A DNA stretch of 64,000 nt from Bimuria novae-zelandiae CBS 107.79 (GCA_010015655.1 ML976713.1:268160-332159), one strand, 5' to 3'. Positions 34,333 through 49,300 are shown, counted from the stretch's first letter. Program-made: numbers and translations. The notes: generated from the sequence alone by a model not told the origin.

Positions 34333-37300
34333 TGTCGCGGGAATTATCCCTTGTAGGTACCCTAATCGGAAGGATCAGGTGGAACGGGCAAACATAATAC
34401 TAAATACTTAGTATAAATACTATTCTTATAGTAACTTTTTATATATTACTAATTAATTAATTTAATCTCTAAACTATATACTATCTAGCTTGTTTTACTA
34501 TCTATAGTTATAAGCCTAGCGTTTTAAGAATATAAGATAATTCTCCCTGCATAATTAATTATTAGATAAATTATTTAGATACTTTAATCTATCTAAGCAC
34601 TTTTCGCATTGCTCTATTCTTATATAATAGAGCACACTTTGTTTCTACTCACGAGCATCTTGAGTAGAGTAAATAAAGCTCCTCTATAAGCTCCTTCCTC
34701 TTTCTTCTTCTATTATACTAGACCTCCTTGCCCTTAGCAGTGGGTTAAGATTTGTAATAAGCTTAGAAGAGCACTCTTTTTAAACCTATAAGAAATTTTA
34801 CTCTTCTAGTAAGTATAGTACGCCTAACTAATTAGAAGAGCTAGCTAGTATAGTTTATATAGCTTAAGTTTTAGGCCATGCATCGAGGCATTTAGGATTA
34901 CGTTAATCTAAATACTTTAATTACTAATAACCTTATAATAATTACTTTTAAGCTTGTAGAACTCTTAGAGCTCCTGAAATTATTTAATAATAAATATAAT
35001 AACCTAAATAAGCTTAATAAAGAGTAGCCTAGGAGACTAGCGCGTCGTGGCGCTTTTTAAAATAGAAAACTTTCTAAGAAGTGTAGAAAGGATTATACTA
35101 ATTACTAAAATAAAGTCTTATGCTAATACTAGTCAAAGGTAGGTAACTATAAGACGTGTTTAACTAAGCACACCGTTAGAATATATTAAGTATAGAATAT
35201 ATTTAATTAGGTAGTTAGGACTATTAATACGCAGCTCCTAATATTTACTATAATAAGTATTAGCGACTAAGAAAGTGTTATTTTATAAATAATTATATAA
35301 TGTCTTAAAGAAGAGCTTATCTTATAAGATATAATAATACTTAATTAAATCTAATAAGAATACCACACCCTACTTAGAGAAGCCTACTAAGGAAGAATAA
35401 ATTTAAAATAATAGTATAAGAAGTAGAGTGCTTTTTATATACTCGTCTCGTAGTACAGGATCCTAGAGTTTAAATAAGAGATTGCGGTAACTAACTTTTT
35501 AAGTACTGTAGTAAATAAAATAGCTTTTAAATAGGCTTAAATTTAGCACGCTAATAATAAATAATAGTAAATTTTAGGTAGGCGCCTACTTACCCTAAAA
35601 GAAGTTAATAGGATCTATTTAGCTTATCTTAGTATATAAGCTTTATGCTTAGGCTCTAAGGTATTAATTTTAATAACGCTTAGTAAATAAAGCGCTCCTA
35701 AATCTAATAATAAACCTAAAAAAGTGCCGCAGCTAAGCAAGCTAAAAGGCTACTTATATAAAAATAGATTATACTACTAGTTACTTTAGGCTTATAAGCG
35801 CCTTAGGACTATAGTAATAGGCTTATTTTTAGGTAAAGCTATTACGCTTTCTAAAGAAGATAAAGATAAGATCTTTACTTATCTTATGCTTCCTAAGTAC
35901 GCTAAGGTGCGCGTAATAATTACTAAGAAGTAAAAAAAGTAAGCTCTACTATAACTAAGTATATTACTAAAGTTAAGTTTTTAGGCTATATTACTATTAC
36001 TATAATTAACTCCTTAATTATAAGGTTAAAGAAAGTATATAGAATTTACTTTATTATACACTTTAATACTTACCCTCTCTTTAAGAGTACTATTTTTAAT
36101 AATAGTAAAGTTCTATACTTAATAAATAACGTGTTAATACTCGTGCTAGGCACCTTTAAACATCTAAAAAGTATAAGATAGTTAAAGCAAGTATAGCTTT
36201 TTATTTAATACTTAGAAGAGTTACTAGAGTAATTAAGGCGCTCTTTAAAGGGTTAAATAAAATACGTACTAATTTTACGCTCTTAGATGTTGTAGTAGGA
36301 AAAGACTTTTATATAAATATTATTTCTAAAACTTATCTACGTAAAAAGGGCGTTTAGTATCTTAGTTTTAATAATATACTTCGTGTAAGAATACATAAGT
36401 ATAGTATTATACTAGCTATGCTTTATCGCGAGTGTAATTTTACTTTTATTAAATATAAGCCTTTTAACTACTACTATATTATAGTTATAAGCGTGCTTTA
36501 TACTTATCGTAAGATTACTAGCTCCTACGTTACGCACCCTAGAACAAACACTTTAAATATTTAATACTAAAAAGTAGGCTACTTTAGGAAAAACACTTTA
36601 AAAGCTCTTATTAAAAGAGTAAGGAACGTAAGAATATAAGGTATTCTAAGGAGATGATATAAGCACTACGCTGTCACACACGCGTTTTAGGTAGCATCTA
36701 GAAGGCTAAAGTAACGCTTATTATAATTATACTTTTAAATTTCCTGGGATCTATTTAACTACCTATTAGAAAGGCTTAGAGAGCGCTAGATAATAATTCT
36801 AAAGTATAACTATAGTAAAAAGCTATATACGTTTTGCTTATATAATAAGTCTACTACGTAGATCCTTAACACCTAGAAGAGCTTTACTAAGCGTATTTAA
36901 ACGCGCTATAAGCTTAAGATTATTATAATCTTTTAAGATAATAATATAGTAACGCGACCTCTAAAAGGTAAAAAGTACTTTAAAATATAGGCTAATAAAT
37001 ATAGTATTAGGGTAAAAATAACACCCTTATTTACTTATAAGCCTAACGGTGGAGCAGAACGCGCCAGACAGGAAGTAATTATATAATTTTTAAAAATAAA
37101 ACTTAGTATAAGCCTATCTAATAAGCTATAGCCTAAAGTTATAAAAGTAACTACTTATTAATATAAGTCTTACTCCTTTATAAAGAATGAGCTTACTAAA
37201 TAAAGCGCTAGACCTTTAGTTTATTTAGTATTTTGAGTAGTATTAGCCCGAGCGTGTAAGAAGCATTTTAGTTAATCTAAAGCTAAATCAGAGTAGTATT

Positions 37301-38169
37301 TATGCGTATAGTTATTACGCATACCCCTTAAATAAAGACTAAGTAGCTAGTTAATATAAATATGACTTTAAAATAAAGCTAAAAGGCTATATAAAATATT
37401 TAGTAAGCTATAAGGCTTTTAATATTTATAGAATGTAAGTACTAGTACTTAACAAGGGTATTTTGACGCGTAATATTATATTTAATAAATGTTATTTCTA
37501 TTAAGTAGAGGATAATCTAGTAATTATATAAAAAGAAGTAATAGAGCCTGCTAATATTTTTTATAAAGGTAAGCTAATTAATTTTAAAATAGTCTTTAGG
37601 AATCTTCTTAAGTATTCTAGCGCGTAACCTAAAGAGTAAGTAAAATATAAGGATTGAAAAACACTATTTAAGTACTAGCTTAAAAACATAGCTAATTAAG
37701 AAAGAAGGTCTTAAGATAGCCTACTAAAGTAAAATTTAATAAATTAGGTAAAAGGCGCATAAGCTACTAGCTAGGCTAATAAATAATTAAGAATTTATAT
37801 ATAGCGCCTTAATTAGTTAGGCTTTATAACGCTAGAATACACGCCTACTCTTATATATTAGCGTAATAATAATTATACTAGCAGCCTACGACAAGTACAC
37901 TCTACTAGTAAAATAGGCCTACTAGGGTTAAGGCGAATAAGCTAATAATAAGAGCTACTAAGCTCCGTAGATGCCTCTCGAAGCGGTATACGAGACTCTA
38001 AGATACTAAATAAAGTAGAACTATCACACCCTGTATAAAGATAATATAAGCGCTAGGAATAGGGGCCTACTACGCTTTTAAGCTATAAACAGCGTTGCTA
38101 AGATCCTAATAATTATAGCACGCTAGGAGGCAATATAGGAAATAGTAATATATTTATAGTAATTAATAG
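34333..38169 (+). mobile_element. Ty1/copia retrotransposon 2, truncated at its 3' side
   Basis: A probable 5' LTR begins TGTCGCGGGAATTATCC at 34333 and ends near 34720; no partner LTR is in the window, so its limits are tentative. Downstream, heavily RIP-mutated plus-strand sequence shows a Gag-like region (34880-35550). It then shows a pre-integrase/integrase segment: GYFRKNTLKALIKRVRNVRI near 36575, THARFR with LEG near 36675, and TPLFTYKPNGGAERARQEVI near 37020. No reverse transcriptase precedes the integrase, which fits copia gene order. The RT and RNase H portion is missing: the element is cut off at 38169 where gypsy A begins. Confidence 0.75.
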
Positions 38170-38616
38170 TGTTATGGGGCGCTCTCGCTTAGTCTAGTCT
38201 AGGTTAGGGTGGTAAGGTAATAAGGTGCCTTATAAATTATTTAATAGTATAAGTTAATGCGACACTTAGCGCGTGCTAGATAATTTAATCTTATAATAAA
38301 TAAGATAATTATTAGTTTATATAGGAGAATATACTCGCACAGAAGATATGTAAGTTAACTATAAAAAGTATAATAAAGGAAACCTATCCTGTATATATAT
38401 GCTCCTAGTCTTATAGAATCCTATAGTGTCCCATATCATGGCGTCGTGGGATCCTATGGGATATCCTGGGACGTTACGTGACCGGGGTCACGTAGTCCCA
38501 TGATATCCTATAGTCTTGGCGTCTAAGACAGCCTAGGACGTTACGTAAGCCTAAGTTAGGGTCTATTTATTATTATAAGGCCTATTATCCTACCTTTAGC
38601 TTTTTAGATTATAATA
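38170..38616 (-). repeat. 3' LTR of gypsy A (sense minus)
   Basis: 447 bp, reading TGTTATGGGGCG on the plus strand. Contains the same GTCACGTAGTCC and GACGTTACGTAAGCC segments as its partner, with many transition differences. Confidence 0.9.
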
Positions 38617-41600
38617 TTATCCTCCTCCTTCCTCTACATGTCCTTATGTAGTATCTAATATCCTCCTAGAGTACTTTTTATTATTATTCTATTAGAGACT
38701 AAATAAACTTAGTTAGTTAAATTATTATAGTGTATTGCAGGTACTGCGCGAAAAAGGGCTTAACTTATAAGCTATTTTCTTTTAAGATATAGTATATTAA
38801 TTACTATAAGAATAGCGTTATAAAGTATAAGCTATTAGAACCCGTGGTTTTAAATTTTTTTTAAATTAATTGTAAAGTAGATAGTCTCGAGCGCCTAGAG
38901 GAGGCGGCGATAATTAAAAAAGAAATAGCTATAATAGCTTTTTAGGCTACTTATACGAAAGGAAAAGGTTACTAAAGTAAAAGTGTTTATTTAAGGAGCG
39001 TAAAGGGAAGCTCCTTACTAACTTAATAAAATTTATTAAGGAGATTAAGCGCCTTAAGGGGCTAAAAGCATTAGGCTAAGATATTATATAATTAAAGGGG
39101 GGCCTTATACCTAGTACTATTACCTTAGATTAGGCTATTTTTCCTTTGCCCTTTAATTTTAATAACTTTAAACCTTTAGCCTTAGCTTCTTTAGATGCTC
39201 CTAGTACAACTTCTTTAAGACCTTTTTATAATTAGTTAGGTTTCCTGCTAGTTCTTATATATTATAGCTCTCTAGCTATCTTTCCTACTTTACTAGGTAC
39301 GTATACTAATGTCTAAATTTTTATAGATTTTTAATTGCTTTAACTTTATGTTTTTTATCCTTAAGTTTTAAATATAATTTTAATTTAGCGTCTAGTGGTG
39401 CTAGTTTTAATAATAACTTATAAAAGACTAAGTGTATGCGCGTATTTATAAGTAATTATAGTTTAAAATTTACTAGTCCTTTAACCTTTTAAATTTTAAA
39501 TAGTCCTTTTTAAAGATTATTTAGTGTTTTACTTAGCCTTTTTATTTTAAAATATTTTATAAGAGGAGGACTCTATCTCCTTTTTTAAAAGTTAGTCCCT
39601 TAATCCTTTTCTTATTTACCTATTTTACTATTTACTTATTACGTTGCGCGATATTTTTACGTAGTGTTTTATATAGATTTTGCATAAATTTAGCCTTATT
39701 AGCTGCGTCCTTTGCAACGCTTTTAATGTCTAATAGATCCTAGTAAGTCGTTAGCTTATATCCGTGATTGGCGTAGTATAGCGAGTACCCTATAGACGCC
39801 GATCTTGCACTATTATATGCTAGCTAGGCTATTAGTAATAGCTTAACCTAATTATCCTAAAGCTTATTCATATATATTTAGAGGTACTATTCTAACGTCT
39901 AATTTGTTTACTTAGTTTAGCTATATATTTTAGGGTGGAAGCTTGTCGTAAGCTTATGTTTAATTTCTAATTTAGCTATAAGTATAGTCTAATACAATAA
40001 TATAAATATCTTAGCCTTATTTATAATAAACTTATTAGGTTGTCTAACAAGCGATATTAGTTCTTATTCTGCTATATAAGCTAATTCTTCTACTAATATA
40101 GCTTCTCTAATTAGCACGAATCTTGACTCCTTAGTTAGTTAATAGGCTATAACTAAAATAAAGTTATAAAGTTTCTTATTCCTTAGTGCTAATAATGCTA
40201 GTAGCTTTATAATAAAGTCTATAGTTACACTAGACTATAGTCTTAGGGGTAGTTATAATAGCTATAAGAGGCTATAGGGCTTATATCTCTTAGGCTTATT
40301 TTTATAATAGGCTAAATAGTTACTTAGAACTTTCTATAACCCCTAACGTAGCCTAGGGATAGTATATTTATTTATAAACTAACGCGTTATTTTAGTAATA
40401 TTTAGGTATCCCTAGTCCTTATCTTTATATAGCTTCTTAATTAACAGCGGAACTACTTACTTACTAATTTAAATATAGTTTTAATAGTTTTATGCCGTTA
40501 ATTTTATAGCTTCGTAAAGATTATATACTTAATAATCTTTGTCTATAAGCCTTCTGTAATCTTAAATATTATCTATAGCTAGTCTATAATAGGTAAAGTC
40601 TACGCGTTGCACTTCTAGTGCTAGCGTGAGCTATATTTTATTATAATAAAGGGTTCTGTCCTTTGCATATGTTAAGATTATAATATAGTTACCTTTATCT
40701 GCTTTTATAAAGTCTAATTATCTACTTAGCGCATCTGCCGCGGCGTTTGCGTTTCCTAGTAAGTATATAATGTAGAAGTTAAACTCCACTATCTATTTAA
40801 ACTACCTAGCCTATTATTAATTAAGCTTCTTAGTCGTCGTGAAGCGCGTAAGATTAAGGTAATTAAAAAATACCTTTATTTAGTACTTAGCTCCCTTAAG
40901 CTGCGCTTTCTATTACTTAAAGTAATTAATAATTATTAGTAATTCCTTATTATAGATCTTATAATTAAGTTTTACTCCTAAAAGCTTTCTTATATAATAG
41001 AAGACTAGTCTCTACTTCTTATTATTAAATTTTATAGTAGTATGGCTCCTAGTGTATAATTTAACGCGTTTATGTAGATGCGATATTACCGCTCTAGGTT
41101 ATATATCTATAGTAGGGGTGCTATTAGAAATAGGCGCTTAAGCTATTTAAAAGCCTTCTTCTCTACCTTCTACACGGGTCACTATTTTCCTGTCTTTATA
41201 AGTTTTATTAGCAGAGTAGTAACCTTAGAGTGGTTTCTAATAAACTTATAATAAAAGTTAGTAAAGTCTAAGAAAGACTAAATATCCTTTACTAATTCTA
41301 ATAATAACTATTCTTTTATTATTATAAACTTTTTTAGGTCTATTTTAACACCTTCTTAAGATATCACAAATCCTAAATCTTCTGTCTTAGTAACGTAAAA
41401 TTTGCACTTCTTAGGGTGTAGGAGTATTTAATACTTTTATAGCTTTTATAATACCTTACAAACATGTTCTTTATGCTCTTCTAGGGTTTCGCTTAAATAT
41501 ACTAGTATATTATCGAGGTATGCCGTGCAGAATATATCTAAGTATTTATATAATACTTAATTTATTAGTTTTTAATAGGTTGCTAGGACGTTTATTAATC

Positions 41601-44600
41601 CTATTAGTATAATTATATACTTAAAGAGGCTATATCGCGTGTGGAGAGCTATTTTCTACTTATAACCCTTTATAATTTAAATCTTATAGAATCTATCTTA
41701 GATATTAAATTTCGTAAACTACTTAACTCCTCGGAGTTAATCTATAAGCTGTTTTATTAATAGTAATAAGTAGTAGTTTTTAATAGTTATAGCGTTTAGC
41801 TATTTATAATCTATATAGAGTCGCAGCCTGCTATTTTTCTTTTAAATAAAGAGTATAGGGAAGGCCGTAGGACTCTAACTAGGCTACTATTTTCCTAAAC
41901 GTAGGTTCTTTTATATTAGCTCTTTTAACTCTTTCTCTTATTTATTAGTAAGTGGCCTTAGGGGCTCTAGCTATAACTTAGCTTTCTTTACTAGTAGTAT
42001 CTCGTAATCCTACTCTTTATATTTAGGTAGGATAGTCTTATTATGCTTTTTAAATAAGTTTGCGAATTCCTTATATTTTTTTTAGTAGACCTAGGTTATT
42101 TAGGGCTATTTTAGCTTCTTAGACCTATATATAGTAAACCTATTCTAGGTGCTCTTTTAAGATTCTATCTATCTTACCAACTAATATCTTTTATATTATA
42201 AATAGTTAATTCTCCTTTCTTACCTAAGGTTTCGAGAGAGTTTCCCTTTTGCTAAGGCTTACCTAAGCCACTAATAGTGGATTCTAGGGAAGGATTATTT
42301 ATTTAATCTAGTTAATTTATAGATTATATTCTTCTAGCTATTTATATCTAATAATAGCTTTAATGTCTCCTATCTTTATAATAGTAGAGACGTGTTAGCT
42401 CTCTAGGCCTTCTATATTAACTTATACTAGCGCCATCTTAAGGCGTAGCTAACTATTACTATATTCTTATAATTAGGTCCTATTCGCAAGTCCTATTTAT
42501 AGCAGTATTTGCTTATTATAATATAGTATATTATATTTCTTAACTACCTGCGGGCGATTAAACACGCGACTACCCCTAGGTTAATAAGTGCTATAACATA
42601 ATACCCGTACACTGTAATATTCTTAATTAAGCATTTCTTAACTTAGTAAGTGCCTACTTAATAAGCTATAATAATTATACTATTACTAGTATAGCTTATT
42701 GCTTAGTAATAATCGGGTTTTTTAAATTCTCTAACTAACTCTTTATAGCCTCTTAGATCTAGTCCCTAACCTATGCCAATTTTAAGATTTCCTAAATCTT
42801 ATACTATTTATATTACTATTAATACAGTGAATAGGTCTTTTTAATCCTATTAGATTTGTATACTCCTAGTAACCTATGTTAAATACAACCTAGAGTAAGA
42901 CATTTATTCTAAGCTAACGTACTATATCTTAAATAGTTATTAGAGGAAGCTGCTTCTTCTTGTAGGCTTAGATATATAAAGTACTATAGGTAACACTTGT
43001 TTTATAAAATTAATATATAATTCTTATCTTTTCCTAGCTATATATTTCCTATCGTCGTGTTAAGGTCCTAAGGGTCTAGGCCCTAGGGAAACTAGCCTAT
43101 TTTAAACTTTTACTATTCATAAAGCTCGTAATTATTATTAAAGTATTAGTGCTATTTATTTAATTTATAGTACTTAGTCTAGTATATAAAGAAGTACTTA
43201 TAGTAGTTATTAGGTACGTTACATTAACTTTTCTTTAGTTAATAATAATCTAAGTCTCCTAAAAAATAAGTAGTCTTAACTTAAGTCTTAAAGTGCTATT
43301 AATATCCTTTATACGTGTATTACTACTATTTAGCGCGTTTATATTATTCGAGTATCTTAATCTAGCGTAGGTAATACACTAGGGGGCCCTATAGCTTTTT
43401 AGTAAGCTAATAGGCATCCCACGCGTATAGTCCTTAAATAATTACTTTTATCTTATATTAGGGTAAATAGTGTAGCTCGCTACTATATATCTAATAGACG
43501 TTATTTACTAATTAGCTAAAAATATTATGTTTTTATAGGGCCTTTCGCTCCTCTACCTACTTAGCTAGTAGTTTAGGAATATCCTGTGTAAGGTCCATTT
43601 CCTCGTCTCCCATCGGGATAAGGGTGGCCATTGCCACGTGTAAGAGGCTAGTTATACGAACCTTAGTCTTTATTTTTAAGTAGTCCTGTGCAAAGTAGCC
43701 CTATTCTCTATATTAGAGGCAGGGTTTATTCTTAAATCTTCGCTTTTACTCCTCTTATAAGATACTATCCTTACCCTAGTAGTCCTTCTTTAGTTTATAC
43801 CACTACTTCCCTTTGCCATTTTTCTTTTTATACTACTAGGCTTTATTAGTTATAATAATATCCCCGTTCCTATCCCTTCCTATAGGTCTAGTACTAGTTT
43901 CCTTTCTATAGAGTAGTTAAGTGCCGTGCTATTTTTCTAGCTTTTATTTATATAGGCAAGTATTTATTTAAATAGTATTATTTATAATATCTTCTAGATT
44001 ATCTACTTTTCCTTAGTAGACTAGTTTCTTCTTAACTATTTCCTTTAGCTTATTATAATAGACGATTATAAGTAGAGCTTTTCCTTCTTTATTAAGCTCT
44101 CCTATAATTTACTTAAACTCTGAAGCGTAGAGTACTACTAATTTTTCTTAACGTAGGCGTTAGAGGCGTATTTTATCTTAATACCTTTTATTAATTATGC
44201 TAAATATTCCTTTTATAGCTTTATAGAAAGCCTTTTAGTTTTTAAAGGCGTTTTTAGTAGCGTCTAACTTACATCCCTTAAGCTTATTATATTAAAGGAA
44301 GTTATTAATTATTACCCTAACGTATATAGCTACCTTATCTTATATATTTATATAGGTAACTAAAAGTTTATCTTATTCTATCTCAAACCTTCCTAGATTA
44401 TAATAGATAAATAATTTTGTTTATGTTAGGAACGTTCCCGAGTGGCCCTTACTAATATAAAGTTTAGGCTTAGGAACCTTTTATTAATACTTTATATCTT
44501 TTTACCTGCTTATTGTTTTACTTATCTTATTAATAATTTCTTAAAGTTAGGCTATTTAAGCTACTTACTTAGTAATTAGCTATCTTAGCGTCTTTGTTTT

Positions 44601-44660
44601 ATGCGCTAGGGCTAAGGTTATTAAACTAGATCTAGCTATTATATTATAAAGTAATTAAAT

Positions 44661-45107
44661 TGTTATAGGGCGCTCTTGCTTAGTCTAGATAAAGTTAGGG
44701 CGGTAAAGTAATAAGGTGTCTTATAAATTATTTAGTAGTATAAGTTAATGCGACACTTAGCACGTGCTAGATAATTTAATCTTATAATAAATAAAATAAC
44801 TATTAGTCTATATAGGGGAACGTATTCGTATAAAAGATATGTAAGTTAACTATAAAGAGCATAACAAAGGAAATCTATCCTGTATATATATCCTCCTAGT
44901 CTTATAGAATCCTATAGTGTCCCATATCCCGGCTTCGTGGGATCCCATGGGATATCCTGGGACGTCACGTGACTGGGGTCACGTAGTCCTATAATGTCCT
45001 ATGGTCTTGGCGTCTAAGACAGCCTGGGACGTTACGTAAGCCTAAGTTGGGGCCTAGTTGTCGTTATAAGACCCGTTGTCCCACCTTCGGCTTTCTGGAT
45101 CGTAATA
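44661..45107 (-). repeat. 5' LTR of gypsy A (sense minus)
   Basis: 447 bp starting TGTTATAGGGCG on the plus strand and ending GATCGTAATA. It is the less mutated of the pair, especially around 44930-45100. Confidence 0.9.
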
Positions 45108-45191
45108 TATACTACTAAATAATTTATAAAGTGCTACTTTAGCTTTGCTACCCTAACCTAGATTAGACAAAGGTGTAAGCGCCTTATAACA
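45108..45191 (+). repeat. Truncated 5' LTR of gypsy B
   Basis: 84 bp, TATACTACTAAATAATTT to CCTTATAACA, matching the reverse complement of the 38170-38253 and 44661-44745 LTR ends. It starts exactly where the LTR of A ends. Confidence 0.8.
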
Positions 45192-46192
45192 CTTTTACTA
45201 CTAACTAAGTATAATATGGTAGGACCTAGCACTCTAGCTACAGCGCTAACCCTAGAGAGGACTCTAAGAGAAGTTATAGCTAAGGAAGCGGTATAGATTA
45301 CATAACTTTAAAATATTATTAATTAGATAAACAAAAAGATAAGTACCTAAAAAGATATAAAATAGTAGCTAAAGGTCTCTAAGCCTTAGTCTTATAATAG
45401 TAAGAATTATCTAGTAACGTTTCTAACGAATATAGAGTTATTTATTTGATACAACCTAAGAAAGTTTAAAACTAACTAAGATAAAATTTTAGTTACCTGC
45501 ATAAATATGCAAGGCAAGGTAGTAAAGTAGGCTTGACTAATAATTTATAACTTCCTTCAGAACGATAAACTCGAGGATTATAATAATACTATAAAGGAAG
45601 CTATAAAGAATTTGGAATCCTTTCACAATGCTATAAAAGATATATTTAGTATAATTAATAAAGAATACTAGGCTAAGATTCGCCTTTAACGCCTTTGCCA
45701 AGTAAAATCGGCAGTACTCTATATGCTAGAGTTTAAATAAATTAGGGTAAAATTAGTTAAATAGAGTAATGCTCTACTTATAATGGCCTACTATAATAGG
45801 CTTAAGGAAGCCGTTAAGGACAAGCCAGTCTACTAAAAAAAACCTAATAACCTAAAGAAACTTATTAACTAAGCTCTAAAAGTAAATAATTACTTATATA
45901 AAAGAAAACTAGACAAGTAACGTAAAAGACATGTGTTTATAAGGTTAAAGAATTATACGCAGTCTACAATCTAAAATAAAAATAAAGATATTATTATAGC
46001 TAATAAAGCGTGTTAGTACAAGAAACAGGCTAATTAAAACTAGAGGTTTAGAAGACCTAGGCAGGGCAAGAACTCTATATCTCCTAAAGAAAAATAATAA
46101 TAATATAAGGATAAAGCATGCCGTTATTATAGAGAATAAAGGTATTTGCTAGAGACTATAAGAAGCTAAAAACAAAAGTTAATATAATTAAC

Positions 46193-46396
46193 TGTTGGAT
46201 TAACAACCTCAAGGCCTCTGTCGTGTTGCAAAACACTATATGTGTAGAGCGAGCCCTATATGGGACTAGCTTCCATACCCCGCGATGTACTTCAATCCTT
46301 AGTAGATAGAACGAGAGACAACAAGCATCAATTAACCCAATATAACTCGTTATTAAGTATTTCCTTTTAGCACTAGTGTAACAAGTCCTCCTAACA
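46193..46396 (+). repeat. 5' LTR of copia 3
   Basis: 204 bp, TGTTGGATTAAC to CTCCTAACA. Eight transitions separate it from the 3' LTR. A minus-strand frame of about 100 codons across it is fortuitous. Confidence 0.95.
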
Positions 46397-49300
46397 CTAA
46401 TTAGTGATCGCGAGAAGCCATCACAGACAGTAAGGAAGAAGAGACAGGCTGTTAACAACCCGACGTAAGAAATCTCGGGTCGATGCAGACTATGCTAAGA
46501 ATAGAGCAAGGCAGAGATAACACGAAGCACTCTTAACCAACCTCTAAAGCTACTAGTTTAGGCCAATCCGCGGACATAAAGCGCGTTAGCAACGCATTAT
46601 AATTTACCGTACAAACGTCTCTAGACGACCTAGTTACGTACACCAACACACGTCGGAAATAACTAACTAACGAGACAACTACATTAACAATAAGTTAACA
46701 CCGCTAGTATAATAGTAAATAACTAGAGTAGTAACAGCGCAGTAAACGATGCTAATACTTAAGCTTAAGCTTAACTACGCGATAATTAGTTAAAGCATAA
46801 CTTAAGTAAACGCTAAGAAGCTGCTTCGCGCTAGGCTAAATATACTATAAAGTACCTTATAGGAGACTGCCCATATCTAGTAGCGCTGGAATCTGTTAAC
46901 ACATCTCTTTAGGACGTACCTGTACTAATAGACGCAGACAAGATATACGCAACAACCTAGGTTGCTAAAATTATTCGCGATTATAACGCATTAATGGCCT
47001 AGGACAACGATCTATGTGCAGACTACTACTACGATTTTAAAGGATAGATAAAGGAGCTATTCTATAAGGTTAACTGTGATACACTAAAATCTCTAAAGAT
47101 AGTCTTACGGCATAGAGGAGTCTACACAGGCAATAACCACGCAAGGCTTGCTAATTCCCTCTATAATCTATCTACTCTAGAGAATACTCCCGAATGGGAC
47201 CCTGTGGAATTTAAAGCTATAATATTTGACTAACGATTAAGGGCATACAAGCGCTAGCAGAACGTAAAACGGACACCTCTAATAGCTAAGTAGTAACTAC
47301 TGCAGCAGGATAGTCTACTAGCTAGTACACATGCACCGCAGTTATAGTAGCCGGAGCACTTATAGCAAGACGGGCAGTAGCGAAAGCAATTATAGCAAAG
47401 CGAATAGCACGGAGTAGGACACGACGCTTAAAACTAATCTAAAACACGAGAGCTATAACTGATGCACTAGATAGATGAAATCTAACTACTAAGATAGAGT
47501 AATAATAGTTAATAATCGCACTTTATGAGTGGTGCGCTTAAAGAACCTTAGTCTTAGTAATAGTGGGAATAAGATACGTAATTACAGTAATAGCAACTAC
47601 AAACACAGGCATGGCCGCTAGCAATTGCATATCGTAAAATCACGCCGTTTCCACAATAACCTGGGAATGGTGTACCAGGCAGACCACTAGAGCTACTCTA
47701 TAACCCGTATAAGACGCTGCCGCCGCGCTGGTCCCGGAATAACTAACTTAACGCCAACACAATTACGCAGTTCTCTAAGCTTTAGGATAATAATAAGAAA
47801 TATATAAAAGATGTGTACGATCTGCTTAATAATAAAATTAAGATCTTCTTTAGCATCTGTTAGCAGGTGGACATCCACGAAGAGCAGTTCCACGCTGTGT
47901 TTCCCCGTATTCTTACTAGGCGAGCAGAGATGTTCTATATACAAGTTGTGGACAGAGGTGACAGCTTTTCTAATGCGTACACAGTGATTAAGAACCACTT
48001 TGATTACGACGTCCACTATTAACACTACTACATAGACTAGATAACTATAACCTTCGCCCGTATGCGCATAGAGAACCCTAATAAGAGCTTATATAAGGTG
48101 CTATAGATATTACTTAACAAGCTATAATTATGCTAACGCGCGCTTAGTAAGAACTTTAAAGGCAAGAATGCCCTACGTACGACTATTATTAACGCGTGCC
48201 GTAGAGTTCTAGAACTTAAAATAGTACTCTTTAAGCTAGCTATAATTTGCGAAGGACTCTTTACAGACCTATAGTCTATAGTTAAGACGCACCTTGCACG
48301 TTAGTAAATAAGGTAAATGCTTATAGGGAGTAAGATAATCGCTATAGACTAGTACTACCTTAATCGCCGCTATAATAATAGGAATAGAAGAACTTAAAGA
48401 GGATTTAGAGGCGAAGGCGGATTTGCAGGCGGATTCTGAGGAGGCTAAGGCAATAGAAGTAATTAGCGCTTTAATAGCAATAATAGCAGACGTGAATTCA
48501 CAATGTTACGCTAGAAGAAGAAGTGCTTTGTCTGCTAGAAAGAGGGCTGCTAGTTAACCAACCATACTAATAAGGAACGTAAAGCTGCCCGCACACAGTT
48601 CTTCTCCATATGTTACTTTATAGGCACACTACTGCCTGCAGACTTCTCTGTGCACCTTGCAGAGTATAAAGGTAGTGAAAACTACAAGGACGATAACAAT
48701 AATAGCGATTAGTAGTATAATATTAACGATTAGTAATTCATAACTGCGTACGCGGAATATTAATTTTTTAAGGAGTAATAACTTGTAGATTAAGCGTTTA
48801 TACACTATATTTCTGGTAAAGACATATATAGTAGAGACGTACCGTCATCACCGGCGTCGCAATTCCTTATTAAGGACCGATACACGCGATCTGTGTACTA
48901 AGGAATCCTCCCTAATACAGGCGCCGCCAATGTATCTATAGTTGGCAAGGAACAGTACCTCGCACTTATACAGGAAGACCTAACGGTCACGATAGACACA
49001 TTTATGGCAGGAAAAACGTCTATTAAATTTGGCAAAGGCAGTGTTACGGTGTCTATCGGCACTGCACAGATTCCGACAGAGATTAGAAAAATCGACTTTA
49101 AGGTGCTAGATGCGCCCACACCGTTCTTGCTATGCCTTGCGGACATGGACAGGCTAAAGGTCTACTTTAATAACACTACAGATAAGCTCGTCCAGGGCAA
49201 TGTACGCATCCCCGTGATCTGTAAATAGGGATATCTATAGTTTTATCTTAATAAGAGAGAGCGTGCAACTGCATTTCTTATAAAGACAGAGTTAAGACGG

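Larger units (their letters stand above)
38170..45107 (-). mobile_element. Ty3/gypsy retrotransposon A, full length, RIP-mutated
   Basis: 6938 bp between two 447 bp LTRs (38170-38616 and 44661-45107). The sense strand is minus. A polypurine tract sits against the 38616 LTR (complement of 38617-38636). In reverse complement, a reverse transcriptase motif [21 protein letters not shown] is readable around 41430-41530. Gag with a degraded zinc knuckle lies near 43700, and integrase and chromodomain sequence lies toward 39000-40700, as in copy B. The flanks AATAG (38165-38169) and TATAC (45108-45112) do not match, so there is no target duplication. Stops are everywhere; CA and TG are scarce. Confidence 0.88.

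Noticed and set aside
46156..46458. Minus-strand frame of 100 codons, with a similar frame at 52056-52268
   Set aside because: Both lie across the copia 3 LTRs and simply reflect the repeated LTR sequence.
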